Below, piece after piece: positions 15,554 through 24,738 of a DNA stretch of 64,000 nucleotides. Position 1 is the first letter of the stretch, and each line of letters begins with the position of its first letter. The notes under the pieces were generated by a model. It saw only the letters and a program-made list of their open reading frames with translations, made no database searches and was not told where the DNA came from. The translations under genes were made by a program, and so were the position numbers. Origin of the DNA: an uncultured Eubacteriales bacterium (GTDB lineage Bacteria; Bacillota; Clostridia; Oscillospirales; Acutalibacteraceae); assembly GCA_934446475.1 (NCBI GenBank), contig CAKSEH010000005.1, positions 1 to 64,000 on the forward strand, read 5' to 3'.

Positions 15554-16972
15554 TCAGCTTATAATTTCTTTGTAAAGCCTTATATAAGCATTTGCAGAAG
15601 CAGCCCAGCTGTTATTGCAGTTCATACAACGTTTTCTGAGTATATCCCAACCGTCTTTATCGCTGTATCCCTCAAGGGCACGCCATACGGCGTTCTCCAT
15701 CTCGTGGGCATTGTAATTGGAAAAAGTAAATCCGTTGCCCTCACCGTCGCCGCTGTCAGAAACAGTGTCGTTAAGTCCCCCTGTCTGACGGACAATGGGA
15801 ACCGTACCGTATCTGAGAGCGACCATTTGGGCAAGACCGCAAGGTTCGCTCATACTCGGCATAAGGAACATATCCGCACCGGCGTAAATTTTATGGGCAA
15901 GCATCTGATCAAAGCCGAGCTTAAGGGCGCATTTACCGGGATACCGCTTAGACATTTCATAGAAAAATGTTTCGTATTCCCACTCGCCGGAGCCTAAGAT
16001 CACAAACTGCAGATCGGCACGCATCATTTCCTCAAAAACACATTTTATCAGGTCTATACCTTTATGTCTTACAAGTCTTGTTACTATACCGATGAGCGGA
16101 ACTTCGGCATTTTCGTTAAGTCCCATTTCCCTTTGAAGGGCAAGCTTATTTAAGGTTTTACCGCTCATATCATCGGCGCTGTAATTATTATAAATCTGAA
16201 TATCGTGCTCTGGGTCATAAACATCATAATCTATTCCGTTTACGATTCCGGTAAGTTTGAAGGTGAATTGCTTTAATATATTGTCAAGTCCGTGTGAATA
16301 GTAAGGGTCAAGAATTTCACGGGAATATGTCGGGGAAACGGTAGTAACCTTATCGGAACACTGAATAGCGCCCTTCATAAGGTTTATACAATCGTCATAC
16401 TCGAGAATGCTCTCTCTGCCCTCCGGCATACCGAGAACATCACCGTAAATCTCTCTGCCGTATTTACCCTGATACTGAATATTATGAATAGTGAATACGG
16501 TTTTTATATTTCTGTATATATCCTCGCCTCTGTAAAATTCATTGAGGTATACCGGAATCATTGCCGTCTGCCAGTCATTGCAGTGTATTATGTCCGGCGT
16601 AAACCCTATATGGGGTATCATTTCAATAACAGCTCTTGAAAAGAATGTAAAACGTTCGGCGTCGTCATAATGACCGTACAGTCCGTCACGCTTAAAATAA
16701 TACTGGTTATCTATAAAATAATAAATTACCCCGTTCATATGGGCTTCAAATATACCGCAGTACTGCCTTCTCCACGAGACGGGAACGGTGATACTGCAAA
16801 TAAAATTCATCTTATCTTTTAATTCCTGCGGAATACAGCTGTAAAGCGGAATTACAACCCTGCATCCGACAAGGCGTTTTCTGAGCGCCTTCGGAAGTGC
16901 GCCCGCAACATCGGCAAGTCCGCCGGACATAGCAAACGGATAGGCTTCACCCGAAGCAAATAATACCTTCAT
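15554..16972 (-). CDS. glgA: Glycogen synthase (GT5)
   Basis: A 472-residue GT5 enzyme with the usual length. The N-terminal ADP-glucose site reads SGGLADVAGALPKAL where many homologues have KTGGL; here the preceding residue is Met-Ser. HCNDWQTAMIPVYL and the C-terminal PSMSEPCGLAQMVALRYGTVPIVRQTGGLNDTV are typical. It adds glucose from ADP-glucose to the non-reducing end of alpha-1,4-glucan. It is the fourth gene of glgB-glgC-glgD-glgA-uppP, starting 17 bases after glgD, with AAAGGAG ahead of the ATG. Confidence 0.96.
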   Translation of the reverse strand: MKVLFASGEAYPFAMSGGLADVAGALPKALRKRLVGCRVVIPLYSCIPQELKDKMNFICSITVPVSWRRQYCGIFEAHMNGVIYYFIDNQYYFKRDGLYGHYDDAERFTFFSRAVIEMIPHIGFTPDIIHCNDWQTAMIPVYLNEFYRGEDIYRNIKTVFTIHNIQYQGKYGREIYGDVLGMPEGRESILEYDDCINLMKGAIQCSDKVTTVSPTYSREILDPYYSHGLDNILKQFTFKLTGIVNGIDYDVYDPEHDIQIYNNYSADDMSGKTLNKLALQREMGLNENAEVPLIGIVTRLVRHKGIDLIKCVFEEMMRADLQFVILGSGEWEYETFFYEMSKRYPGKCALKLGFDQMLAHKIYAGADMFLMPSMSEPCGLAQMVALRYGTVPIVRQTGGLNDTVSDSGDGEGNGFTFSNYNAHEMENAVWRALEGYSDKDGWDILRKRCMNCNNSWAASANAYIRLYKEIIS

Positions 16973-16989
16973 AATATAACTCCTTTAAT

Positions 16990-18108
16990 TTATACGATCT
17001 GATTTTTCTTTACAAAAAATGCTTTATCCGAACTGCCGCTTAACACCATATTTTCGCCTATAACCGCATTTTTATCGCAAATCACATTTGAAAGTTTGGC
17101 GTTATCAGCCACAGCTACGCTCTGCATAAGGATGCTGTTTTCAACAACAGCATCTCTCTCAACGGTAACGCCTCTGAACAGGATACTGTTCCTGACGGTT
17201 CCGTTTATAATGCAGCCGTCTGCAATGAAACTGTTTTGAACGGTTGACTTTGTGCCGTATCGAGTGGGCATATCATCTCTTGTTTTTGTATAAACGGGGC
17301 GCTGCGGATTAAACAGGTCTTTCCTTACATCTGCGCTTAAAAGGCGCATATTGGCATTAAAATATTCTCTTGCGGAATCTAAAACACAGGCATAGCCCTT
17401 ATGACAAAATCCGTAAATTTTAAGTGAATCAACCCTCGGAGCAAGTATGCCGCTGTAAATATCGAGAGCGTCGGTGTCATATGCGTTTTTGACAAGTTTC
17501 ACGAGAACATCGGTTTTGAAAACCGCTACTCCGAGACTGTGATTGCATACTTTATCGGTATCCTCGGGAAAATCGATACTTTTTATCCGACCGTCACCGT
17601 CAAGCTCCATAGTCATCGTATCGGGGAATTTTCTCGGGAATTTGCCGTTGTGATAAACAACGGTAACATCGGCATTTTTTTCGATATGTTCGGAAATTGC
17701 AGCCGATATATCAATATTTGCAACTATTGAAGATTCGGAGATAACTATATATTCCGCACCGGAACGGGTAATAAAATCCATAGAGTTAACCAGAGCTTCT
17801 ACATATCCGTTATATCTTTTGGCTCCGCTTATATTATACGGCGGAAGGAGCCTTAAACCACCGTTTTTACGATCAAGATCCCAGAATATGCCGTTACCTA
17901 AGTGATCCATAAGCGAGCGGTAATTTTCCTTTGTTACTATGCCCACATTAAATATTTTTGCATTCACAAGGTTGGAAAGAACAAAGTCTATAAGACGATA
18001 TCTGCCGCCGAACGGCACTGATGCCATAGAACGCTGTTTTGTCAGTTTTCCGAGCAGTTCATCATGAGAATTGGCAAACACAAGAGCTGCCACAGCGGAA
18101 GTTCTCAT
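16990..18108 (-). CDS. glgD: GlgD, regulatory subunit of glucose-1-phosphate adenylyltransferase
   Basis: A 372-residue GlgC paralogue. The N-terminal nucleotide-binding loop is degraded: where GlgC has LAGGQGSRL, this protein has FANSHDELL, so it should not be catalytic. VPFGGRYRLIDFVLSN and a left-handed beta-helix C terminus are retained. In other Firmicutes GlgD pairs with GlgC and raises its activity. It overlaps glgC by 4 bases (ATGA), which fits production of the two subunits in equal amounts. Confidence 0.93.
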   Translation of the reverse strand: MRTSAVAALVFANSHDELLGKLTKQRSMASVPFGGRYRLIDFVLSNLVNAKIFNVGIVTKENYRSLMDHLGNGIFWDLDRKNGGLRLLPPYNISGAKRYNGYVEALVNSMDFITRSGAEYIVISESSIVANIDISAAISEHIEKNADVTVVYHNGKFPRKFPDTMTMELDGDGRIKSIDFPEDTDKVCNHSLGVAVFKTDVLVKLVKNAYDTDALDIYSGILAPRVDSLKIYGFCHKGYACVLDSAREYFNANMRLLSADVRKDLFNPQRPVYTKTRDDMPTRYGTKSTVQNSFIADGCIINGTVRNSILFRGVTVERDAVVENSILMQSVAVADNAKLSNVICDKNAVIGENMVLSGSSDKAFFVKKNQIV

Positions 18109-19319
18109 ATGCTCTCCCCCTCTCCGATATTTTCACAAATCATTTTCTTTGCCCCTACCGAGGCGTTTTTACCGACTGTTACGCCGTCGCCTATAACCGT
18201 AATGCCCCATTCTTCGTTTACATTCTGCGATGGCTCGGTGCCTACGCTTGCATTTTCCGATACAATTACATTTTCCGCTATAATCGCATATTTCACCTTG
18301 GCGCCCTTTTTTATTACGGCACCCGGCATAACAAGCGAATACTCAACCGAGGCTCCCTCCTCAACGGTCACATTTTCGAAAAGAATAGAGTAATCAAGTC
18401 TGCCGTAAACCTCGCACCCGTCAGTAATAAGGGAATTTTCAACCGAAGCGGTATCGGATATATACTGCGGCGGCAAAGTTCCGGTTCTTGAGTATATTTT
18501 CCAGTTGGGGTCGGACAGATTAAGGTTGATTTTCGGGTTTAAGAGATCAAGATTTGCCTCCCACAATGAATCGACCGTTCCGACATCCTTCCAATAATCC
18601 GAAAAGCGGTAAGCCATCAGCTTTTCCCCTGACGACAACATATCGGGTATAATATTTTTTCCGAAATCGTTTGAGGAATCGGGGTTGTTTTCATCCTCGG
18701 TAAGATATTTCTTAAGCTTATCCCACGAAAAAACATAAATACCCATAGAAGCGAGATTACTGCGGGGACTTTTTGGCTTTTCTTCAAATTCATAAATCGA
18801 ACCGTCGGGATTGACGTTCATAATTCCGAATCTGCTTGCCTCGTCGATAGGCACTTCCATAACCGATACCGTGCAGGCAGCTCCCGACTGCGAATGCTCG
18901 TTTATCATATCGGAATAATCCATTTTATAAATGTGATCGCCTGAAAGAATAAGTACATAATCGGGGTCGTATCTCTCTATAAATCCGAGATTTTGATATA
19001 TGGCATTTGCGGTTCCTTTATACCAATCGCCGCCCTTTTGTCCCTGGTAAGGCGGCAGTATATGCACTCCTCCGTCGGTCCTATCAAGATCCCAGGGTTT
19101 TCCCGAGCCTATATAGTCATTAAGCTCAAGCGGTCGGTACTGAGTAAGTATCCCCACTGTATCAATACCAGAATTAGCGCAGTTAGAAAGAGGAAAATCT
19201 ATAATTCTGTATTTTCCTCCGTAGGGCACGGCAGGCTTTGCGAGCTTACCCGTCAACACGCCGAGTCTGCTCCCCTGTCCTCCGGCAAGGAGCATAGCAA
19301 CGGTTTTTTTCTTAGTCAC
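18105..19319 (-). CDS. glgC: Glucose-1-phosphate adenylyltransferase, catalytic subunit
   Basis: A 404-residue protein. MLLAGGQGSRLGVLT and KPAVPYGGKYRIIDF form the nucleotide-binding site, YVLILSGDHIYKMDY the sugar-phosphate/metal site, and FEEKPK the conserved glucose-1-phosphate contact. A left-handed beta-helix follows from about residue 290. It makes ADP-glucose from glucose 1-phosphate and ATP, the committed step of glycogen synthesis. The start codon is GTG with AGGAGA upstream. 77 bases separate it from glgB. Confidence 0.95.
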   Translation of the reverse strand: MTKKKTVAMLLAGGQGSRLGVLTGKLAKPAVPYGGKYRIIDFPLSNCANSGIDTVGILTQYRPLELNDYIGSGKPWDLDRTDGGVHILPPYQGQKGGDWYKGTANAIYQNLGFIERYDPDYVLILSGDHIYKMDYSDMINEHSQSGAACTVSVMEVPIDEASRFGIMNVNPDGSIYEFEEKPKSPRSNLASMGIYVFSWDKLKKYLTEDENNPDSSNDFGKNIIPDMLSSGEKLMAYRFSDYWKDVGTVDSLWEANLDLLNPKINLNLSDPNWKIYSRTGTLPPQYISDTASVENSLITDGCEVYGRLDYSILFENVTVEEGASVEYSLVMPGAVIKKGAKVKYAIIAENVIVSENASVGTEPSQNVNEEWGITVIGDGVTVGKNASVGAKKMICENIGEGESI

Positions 19320-19396
19320 AGTAACATCTCCTATTAGTTAATTGCGTTTCCGAAAAGGCTTAATACAGAAGGCTGTATTTCGTATGCGGAAAGCTT

Positions 19397-21277
19397 TTAT
19401 TTTTTTCTGTTTTGTGTTTTCCGTTTAGCCGGAACTTTATAATATGTCACCGAAAGTGGTGGAATATCAAGTGAAACGGAATTATCATATCCGTGCATCG
19501 GAACTTTTTCGCTTTTATAGCTAAGTAAAGTGTCGTCGCTGCCGCCGTACTTTTTAAGATTGCTTGAGAGCACCTGTTTATATGTCCCGGGTGACGGAAC
19601 GCCGATTCTGTAATCTGTCCGCCCGACGGGCACGAAATTGCAAACACATATAATTTCTTTACCCGCCTTATCTATTCTTCTGAATGCAATAATACTTTGT
19701 GAATTATCGTCATTCGATATCCACGAGAAGCCCTCCCAGGAATAGTCAATTTCATACAGCGGAGTGTTTTTAAGATAAAACAAGTTAAGATCTTTAACAA
19801 ACGACTGCATTTGTTTATGAGCTTCATAATCAAGAATCAACCAATCAAGCTGCTGTTCATAATTCCATTCTATAAACTGGGCAAATTCCTGCCCCATAAA
19901 CAGAAGTTTTTTTCCGGGATGTGCTGTCATATAAGCATAAAAAGCTCTGAGACTTGCAAACTTATCGTTATATTCGCCCGGCATTTTATTTATAAGCGAA
20001 CATTTGCCGTGAACGACCTCATCGTGCGAGAGCGGCAAAATGAAATTTTCCGAAAAAGCATAAAAGAATGAAAAAGTAAGACAGTCGTGATTGTGTTTTC
20101 TGAAAAGCGGATCCAGCGACATATATCTTAACATATCGTTCATCCAGCCCATATTCCACTTGAAATTGAAACCGAGACCGCCGTCGTGCGGAGGTTTTGT
20201 TACAAGCGGCCACGCCGTTGACTCCTCCGCTATCATCATAACGGACGGATTTTCGGAAAATGCAGCTATATTAAGCTGCTTTAAAAATTCAACGGCCTCA
20301 AGATTTTCTCTTCCGCCGTAAGAATTAGCTATCCACTCGCCGTCACTTCTGCCGTAATCGAGATAAAGCATAGAAGCTACTGCGTCAACCCGTATACCGT
20401 CTATATGATATTCACGGATCCAAAAAAGCGCACTTGAAATTAAAAAGCTCATAACCTGCGGTTTGCCGTAATCAAATACCGCTGTTCCCCATTCTTTATG
20501 CTCTCCCTTTCTCGGGTCTGAATATTCATAACAGGGAGAACCGTCAAACCTGTACAGGCCGAACTCGTCCTTGGGGAAATGAGCCGGAACCCAATCCAGA
20601 ATAACTCCTATTGAGTTTTCGTGCATAATATCAACAAACTGCGCAAAATCATCGGGAGTACCGTACCTTGATGTAGGAGCAAAATACCCTGTGACCTGAT
20701 ATCCCCAGGAACCTTCAAACGGATGCTCCGTGATCGGCATAAGTTCTATATGCGTATAGCCCATTTTTTTAACATAAGCCGACAATTCACGGGCAGCGGT
20801 TACATAATCGTATGTATTGCCGTCCTCATAACGCCGCCAGGAGCCTAAATGCACCTCATAGATATTAACCGGTTCGGCATATATATTTTTTTGCTTTTGT
20901 TCTTTTTGCCATTCTTCATCCTGCCAAATATGCTTTTTACTGCGATAAATTTTAGATGCGTTACCGGGAGCTGTTTCAAAATGTCTTGCATACGGATCGC
21001 TCTTAAGGACGGTTTTCCCGTCACTTGAAGTTATGGCATACTTATAATTATCAAAGTTTTTAACACCTGTTACCTTGCCCTCAAAAACGCCCTTTCCTAC
21101 CTCGGTCAGAGGATTCGCCGAAGTATCCCAGGCGTTAAAGTCACCTACAACGCTTACGCTTTTTGCAGCCGGTGCCCACACCCTGAAAACAGCGGATTTT
21201 CCTTTTAAAAATGAGCCGAAATAGTTATAAAGATCGGTTTTTACCGACGTATCGAAATTATTTAAATATTCATCCAT
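19397..21277 (-). CDS. glgB: 1,4-alpha-glucan branching enzyme (GH13)
   Basis: A 626-residue enzyme with an N-terminal CBM48 (about 15-105, FRVWAPAAKSVSVVGDFNAW), then the GH13 barrel: EVHLGSW, GYFAPTSRYGTPDDF, nucleophile Asp298 in DGIRVDAVASML, acid Glu351 in IAEEST, and LPLSHDEVVHGK. It creates alpha-1,6 branches in glycogen. It is the first gene of the glycogen operon and has its own consensus-like promoter. Glycogen phosphorylase and debranching genes are not in this window, so degradation is encoded elsewhere. Confidence 0.96.
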   Translation of the reverse strand: MDEYLNNFDTSVKTDLYNYFGSFLKGKSAVFRVWAPAAKSVSVVGDFNAWDTSANPLTEVGKGVFEGKVTGVKNFDNYKYAITSSDGKTVLKSDPYARHFETAPGNASKIYRSKKHIWQDEEWQKEQKQKNIYAEPVNIYEVHLGSWRRYEDGNTYDYVTAARELSAYVKKMGYTHIELMPITEHPFEGSWGYQVTGYFAPTSRYGTPDDFAQFVDIMHENSIGVILDWVPAHFPKDEFGLYRFDGSPCYEYSDPRKGEHKEWGTAVFDYGKPQVMSFLISSALFWIREYHIDGIRVDAVASMLYLDYGRSDGEWIANSYGGRENLEAVEFLKQLNIAAFSENPSVMMIAEESTAWPLVTKPPHDGGLGFNFKWNMGWMNDMLRYMSLDPLFRKHNHDCLTFSFFYAFSENFILPLSHDEVVHGKCSLINKMPGEYNDKFASLRAFYAYMTAHPGKKLLFMGQEFAQFIEWNYEQQLDWLILDYEAHKQMQSFVKDLNLFYLKNTPLYEIDYSWEGFSWISNDDNSQSIIAFRRIDKAGKEIICVCNFVPVGRTDYRIGVPSPGTYKQVLSSNLKKYGGSDDTLLSYKSEKVPMHGYDNSVSLDIPPLSVTYYKVPAKRKTQNRKK

Positions 21278-21324
21278 TATTTTTTCATTCCTTCCGGACC
21301 TGCAATAGATATTCTTTTATATTT

Positions 21325-21353
21325 ATTATATCAAACTAATTTATGAATTTCAA
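21325..21353 (-). promoter_or_regulatory. Sigma-A promoter of the glycogen operon
   Basis: On the minus strand TTGAAA, a 17-base spacer and a perfect TATAAT lie about 50 bases upstream of glgB. No obvious operator overlaps it. Confidence 0.75.
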
Positions 21354-21459
21354 TAGTTTTTGTTATTTTTTGGAAATATATTTTGTAAACTTTTTGTCAA
21401 ATTTATGAATTTTGCACAAATAATATAGGCGGTATATTACTAAGAATACAAACCCGATT

Positions 21460-21738
21460 TTATTGCTTATTTTTAAGGACTGTTTTTCTGTAAGGAGAAG
21501 GGTCGGTTGAAACAAGGATCGTTTCGGGTCCTATAACCTCTATTTCGCTCCAGGGAATGACAATATCGTTTTCTCTGCCGAAAAGACCGAAAAATTTCAA
21601 ATTTCCGAAAATAATAAGTGAAGTTAAACTCCCGTTCTCGGTATCAAGTTCAATATCGGAAACAAAGCCGAGCACACTGCCGTCCGAAACACAGACTACT
21701 TGCTTGTTTTTAAGTTCATCTATCCTGCAGGTCATCAA
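21460..21738 (-). CDS. YlmC/YmxH-family sporulation-associated PRC-barrel protein
   Basis: A 92-residue PRC-barrel protein: CRIDELKNKQVVCVSDGSVLGFVSDIELD, then FGRENDIVIPWSEIEVIGPETILV. This matches the YlmC/YmxH family of spore-formers, small proteins linked to sporulation whose molecular role is not established. It sits alone between the glycogen operon promoter and a terminator and seems to have its own transcript. Confidence 0.85.
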   Translation of the reverse strand: MMTCRIDELKNKQVVCVSDGSVLGFVSDIELDTENGSLTSLIIFGNLKFFGLFGRENDIVIPWSEIEVIGPETILVSTDPSPYRKTVLKNKQ

Positions 21739-21787
21739 TTACGCACCTCAAAATAATATATGCTATTATAACAGCAAATATAAAAGA

Positions 21788-21812
21788 AAAACCCCGCATT
21801 TTGCGGAGTTTT
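21788..21812 (-). terminator. Terminator of the YesL-like operon
   Basis: A CCGCA/TGCGG core stem with flanking A and T runs, one mismatch and a 3-base loop lies between the YesL-like stop and the ylmC start on the minus strand. TTTT follows the minus-strand arm. Confidence 0.7.
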
Positions 21813-21821
21813 TAAAATTTT

Positions 21822-22628
21822 TTAAATACCGAGGCCCTCGGTGCCGTTTTCCGACTGATTTTCGACATCAAGACCTAAATCTCTGCGCTTTTCAACATCC
21901 GCATCGGGATGCTCTCTGTAGTAAGGGTCAATAACATATTTTTTTATCGCAGGGAATGTAAAATACTGTATAAGCAGATATCTGAACGCAGGAAGTGTGA
22001 ACATAGCTATCATAAGTTCCATCATTAAAACAAAGTATGTCGGGAAAAGCATAAGAACAGCTATATATATACCGTAAACCAATAAAATGCAAAGCGTACA
22101 CAGAAGATTTTTGCCTATGTTTACAAAAACAAACTTAAAGCTGTTTGCGTAAAGCTGTTTAATTGTAAAATTAAAGGTTATCATCAAAGTCCATATGTAA
22201 TATCCCATAACGAAAAACACAAAAGTAAGCGCTATTGTAATCCCGAGACCTATCGTGCCTATTGCGCCGCCCGATCTGAAATAAAAGAACAGACAAAACG
22301 CCAAAAGCGCAGTTATAAATGCGTTGATTATTCCTACGCATAACGATTGCTTGAGATTTTTCTTTATCGTTTCAAAAAAATCACTCAGACCGAAAGAGTG
22401 CCTGTCCCTTGCAATATTCCTTGTCACATTTGTAATTCCGGCAGCGGCAAGACCGTTTGTAAGCACCGGAAGCGATATTGCCGAAAAAACAAAATTTATT
22501 GAAGTGAATTTCCAGAAATTACGAAAAAAGGTCTCGAAAAAAACTATAAATGTTTTCTTTTTCGGCGCATCCTTTTCGATTCCCGGACCTTCTTTCTGAT
22601 AATTTAAAAAGCCTAAAAATCCTGCCAT
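21822..22628 (-). CDS. YesL-like (DUF624) integral membrane protein
   Basis: A 268-residue protein with about five membrane helices and the DUF624/YesL layout: KTFIVFFETFFRNFWKFTSINFVF, GLAAAGITNVTRNIARDRHSFGLSDFFETIKKNLKQS, and KQLYANSFKFVFVNIGKNLL. Family members often accompany carbohydrate ABC transporters, but none is present here. The C-terminal 40 residues are charged and cytoplasmic. It starts 3 bases after the preceding membrane-protein gene, so the two form an operon. Function is unknown. Confidence 0.75.
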   Translation of the reverse strand: MAGFLGFLNYQKEGPGIEKDAPKKKTFIVFFETFFRNFWKFTSINFVFSAISLPVLTNGLAAAGITNVTRNIARDRHSFGLSDFFETIKKNLKQSLCVGIINAFITALLAFCLFFYFRSGGAIGTIGLGITIALTFVFFVMGYYIWTLMITFNFTIKQLYANSFKFVFVNIGKNLLCTLCILLVYGIYIAVLMLFPTYFVLMMELMIAMFTLPAFRYLLIQYFTFPAIKKYVIDPYYREHPDADVEKRRDLGLDVENQSENGTEGLGI

Positions 22629-22631
22629 TTT

Positions 22632-23366
22632 TTACTCCTTATCCGGTTTTGTCTTTTTATATAAGAGATTTTCGCTTATAGAGATGTTCCTATAGCCGAG
22701 CATATAAGCTATTTGGGCGGCAACGGGAACTATTAAAAGAGGAAGCAAAAGGTAAAAATACTGTAAAAATTTCAGGTCCCCCGCAACAGTTACATTGCCC
22801 GCAGCGGCAGTATCGAATATATAAAAATGATAACTCATAAGCTTATATGCGGAAATTTTAAATCCCGGATTTACGCCCATACCGCATATCACCAGCCAAA
22901 GCCATACGCAAAACGACGGTACACTTGCTATAAGTCCGACTTTAAGCCCTTTCAATTTATCGGGAACAGCAGTGTTTATTTTAATTTGAGCAAGGTCCTT
23001 ATTTCCCTGATTCCAAAGCTGTGAATAAATGAAAGCGCAAAGAATCACAACGCTTATCGTCTGGCTTACTATTGCAAAAACCTTATCGCCCGTTCCCGTA
23101 AGATTAGAACGCAGTGTCTGTTTTGAGAGAGTATAGCCCTGTTTATTATATTCTGCGGCTTTTGTATCGTCACCGTCGGAATAATAATAAGTATAGAGTT
23201 CTTCGCTCTTATCGGAACCTTCCTTAACTCCTGATACAACATAACCTATCGGCTTTGTGAATGCCGCATTACATAAAAGGCTTACCGACATTGTAATAAA
23301 AAAGCTCATAAGCATAGTAACGGCTATCTTAGCAAAGAGCATCGCTCCGCTTTTAATATTCTTCAT
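22632..23366 (-). CDS. Uncharacterised membrane protein
   Basis: A 244-residue protein with an N-terminal membrane segment (about 10-32), a polar exterior loop of about 70 residues rich in Tyr and Asp (ELYTYYYSDGDDT), and three more hydrophobic segments (about 95-112, 142-164, 203-225). I do not recognise the family. It is immediately upstream of, and probably co-transcribed with, the YesL-like gene, so the two may work together in the membrane. Confidence 0.7.
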   Translation of the reverse strand: MKNIKSGAMLFAKIAVTMLMSFFITMSVSLLCNAAFTKPIGYVVSGVKEGSDKSEELYTYYYSDGDDTKAAEYNKQGYTLSKQTLRSNLTGTGDKVFAIVSQTISVVILCAFIYSQLWNQGNKDLAQIKINTAVPDKLKGLKVGLIASVPSFCVWLWLVICGMGVNPGFKISAYKLMSYHFYIFDTAAAGNVTVAGDLKFLQYFYLLLPLLIVPVAAQIAYMLGYRNISISENLLYKKTKPDKE

Positions 23367-23439
23367 TTGATATTAACACTCCGAAAATAAAACTTTACTC
23401 CGTATTATCAATTTATTTTAACATTAAAAGAAAAAAAAA

Positions 23440-23463
23440 GCAAGGAGCAATATTGCGCCTTGC
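23440..23463 (-). terminator. Terminator of the tail-anchored protein gene
   Basis: GCAAGG (23440-23445) pairs with CCTTGC (23458-23463), with inner GCAA/TTGC, followed on the minus strand by nine Ts. Confidence 0.85.
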
Positions 23464-23474
23464 AAAAACAAAAA

Positions 23475-23753
23475 TCAGCGAACTAATGCGACAACCGTTG
23501 CCGCAAGTCCCGCTATAACCGCAAGCGTTATCAAAATCACGGCGGCTCTGCGCATAGCATATCGCTTTCTCAGCGAAGGATTCCGTGACGATTTATCGGT
23601 TATATACCTTGAAGATACCTCACCGGCAGCACTTTTAAGCTGCTTTAGATTTACCTTTGAATACTTCGGAGTAACATAGAATACAATTTTTTCGAACATA
23701 TCGTTGCCCGTATCATTGACAACTATAACAGTTTTATTAACGCCTTTTACCAC
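23475..23753 (-). CDS. Small tail-anchored membrane protein, function unknown
   Basis: A 92-residue protein. The first part is soluble (MFEKIVFYVTPKYSKVNLKQLKSAAGEV), followed by a strongly basic stretch (RNPSLRKRYAMRRA) and a single C-terminal membrane segment (about 71-90). The basic stretch before the helix favours a cytoplasmic N-terminal domain. I do not recognise the family. It is transcribed alone, with its own terminator, and a DnaA-box cluster lies upstream. Confidence 0.65.
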   Translation of the reverse strand: MVKGVNKTVIVVNDTGNDMFEKIVFYVTPKYSKVNLKQLKSAAGEVSSRYITDKSSRNPSLRKRYAMRRAAVILITLAVIAGLAATVVALVR

Positions 23754-23826
23754 AAAGAGTCGCCTCCTTAATTTTCGATTATATTTTAGGCAAACTCAAT
23801 GTTTCTTATACAGGTTTACATAAAAA

Positions 23827-23888
23827 AGTTGATAACTCGGTGGAAATCGTTGATAACCTCCCTGATTTAGGGGAAAAAGTTATCCACA
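23827..23888. other. DnaA-box cluster in an intergenic region
   Basis: TTATCCACA at 23880-23888 is a perfect DnaA box on the plus strand. Two 7-of-9 matches lie on the minus strand at 23827-23835 (TTATCAACT) and 23848-23856 (TTATCAACG), 21 bases apart. No dnaA, dnaN or gidA is near, so this is not the usual origin. It may be a DnaA titration or regulatory site, or chance. Confidence 0.45.
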
Positions 23889-23951
23889 GCGACTGTTTTC
23901 GACAGTATTATGTTAATCTGCAGGTGTGTTTCATCGCAAGACAGATCGAAA

Positions 23952-24629
23952 TCAACCCAAAAAAGCAATAGCCCTTTCAACCGCATCTTTGGAATTTCCC
24001 CAATCGGTATTTCCCGATGCCGCTCCCCTGTAATCATACATACTGCAATATTTTGATATATCGCCCATAAGCGAAGAAAGATAATCGGATGTTATTGCCG
24101 TAAGATTTTTTTCAAACTCATTTTTATATTTCGGGTTTTTATGTTTATCAAGGCCGCTCATAAGCAACCTATAATGCGTAAGACAAAATTGCGGCTGAGA
24201 ATTAAAGAGTTCTCTGAAATCTTTTTCGTTTTCATATAGCCGATATACCGTTTCTATCATTCTCGAAATTCCCCAATCAACCTTGCTGCAAATAAAGCAG
24301 GAATTTGAAAGTTTTTCGGTCTTCTTTATCTTTTTATCCGAAGAATTGAAAAGCTTTTTATCAAAGACATCGAGTTTAACCGAATTTAAATGGCTTTCAA
24401 GCATAAGGGCAAGCTGAAGTCTGCCTCGCCTTGAGGTCATAGCGGCAAAATGTTTCTCACAGAATCCCTTTTCGTTAGTTTCTTCCCTTACATCGATTTC
24501 CATCATAGCATCGCCTAAAATATAGGAAATAATGTGGTCTTCAACCGTTTTATACATCCTGCAAATCGGGCAGCCGTCCCTAACCACGAACACTTCCGAA
24601 ACGGGTATCGTACAGATATCATCACGCAT
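23952..24629 (-). CDS. DUF6062-family protein with four Cys-containing motifs
   Basis: From ATG 24629 (AAGGTG upstream), a 225-residue soluble protein. Four motifs, CPICRMY, GFCEKH, CFICSK and FCLTH, are spaced in two similar halves, suggesting an internal duplication that binds metal. The rest is mostly helical. I recognise the pattern as DUF6062, whose role is unknown. A longer frame from 24857 would overlap the divergent DNA glycosylase and its extra 76 residues look non-coding, so I reject it. Confidence 0.75.
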   Translation of the reverse strand: MRDDICTIPVSEVFVVRDGCPICRMYKTVEDHIISYILGDAMMEIDVREETNEKGFCEKHFAAMTSRRGRLQLALMLESHLNSVKLDVFDKKLFNSSDKKIKKTEKLSNSCFICSKVDWGISRMIETVYRLYENEKDFRELFNSQPQFCLTHYRLLMSGLDKHKNPKYKNEFEKNLTAITSDYLSSLMGDISKYCSMYDYRGAASGNTDWGNSKDAVERAIAFLG

Positions 24630-24738
24630 AAAATTCACCTTGATCCGAAATTTCAAATTATAACAGTTGATATTATAACACATAAGTGTTAAACTTGACA
24701 GAGAAAAATACAATTCATATGTAAAGCGGGTGGGTGCC

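Noticed and set aside
23827..23888. Chromosome origin interpretation of the DnaA boxes
   Set aside because: No dnaA, dnaN, recF or rpmH nearby and too few boxes.
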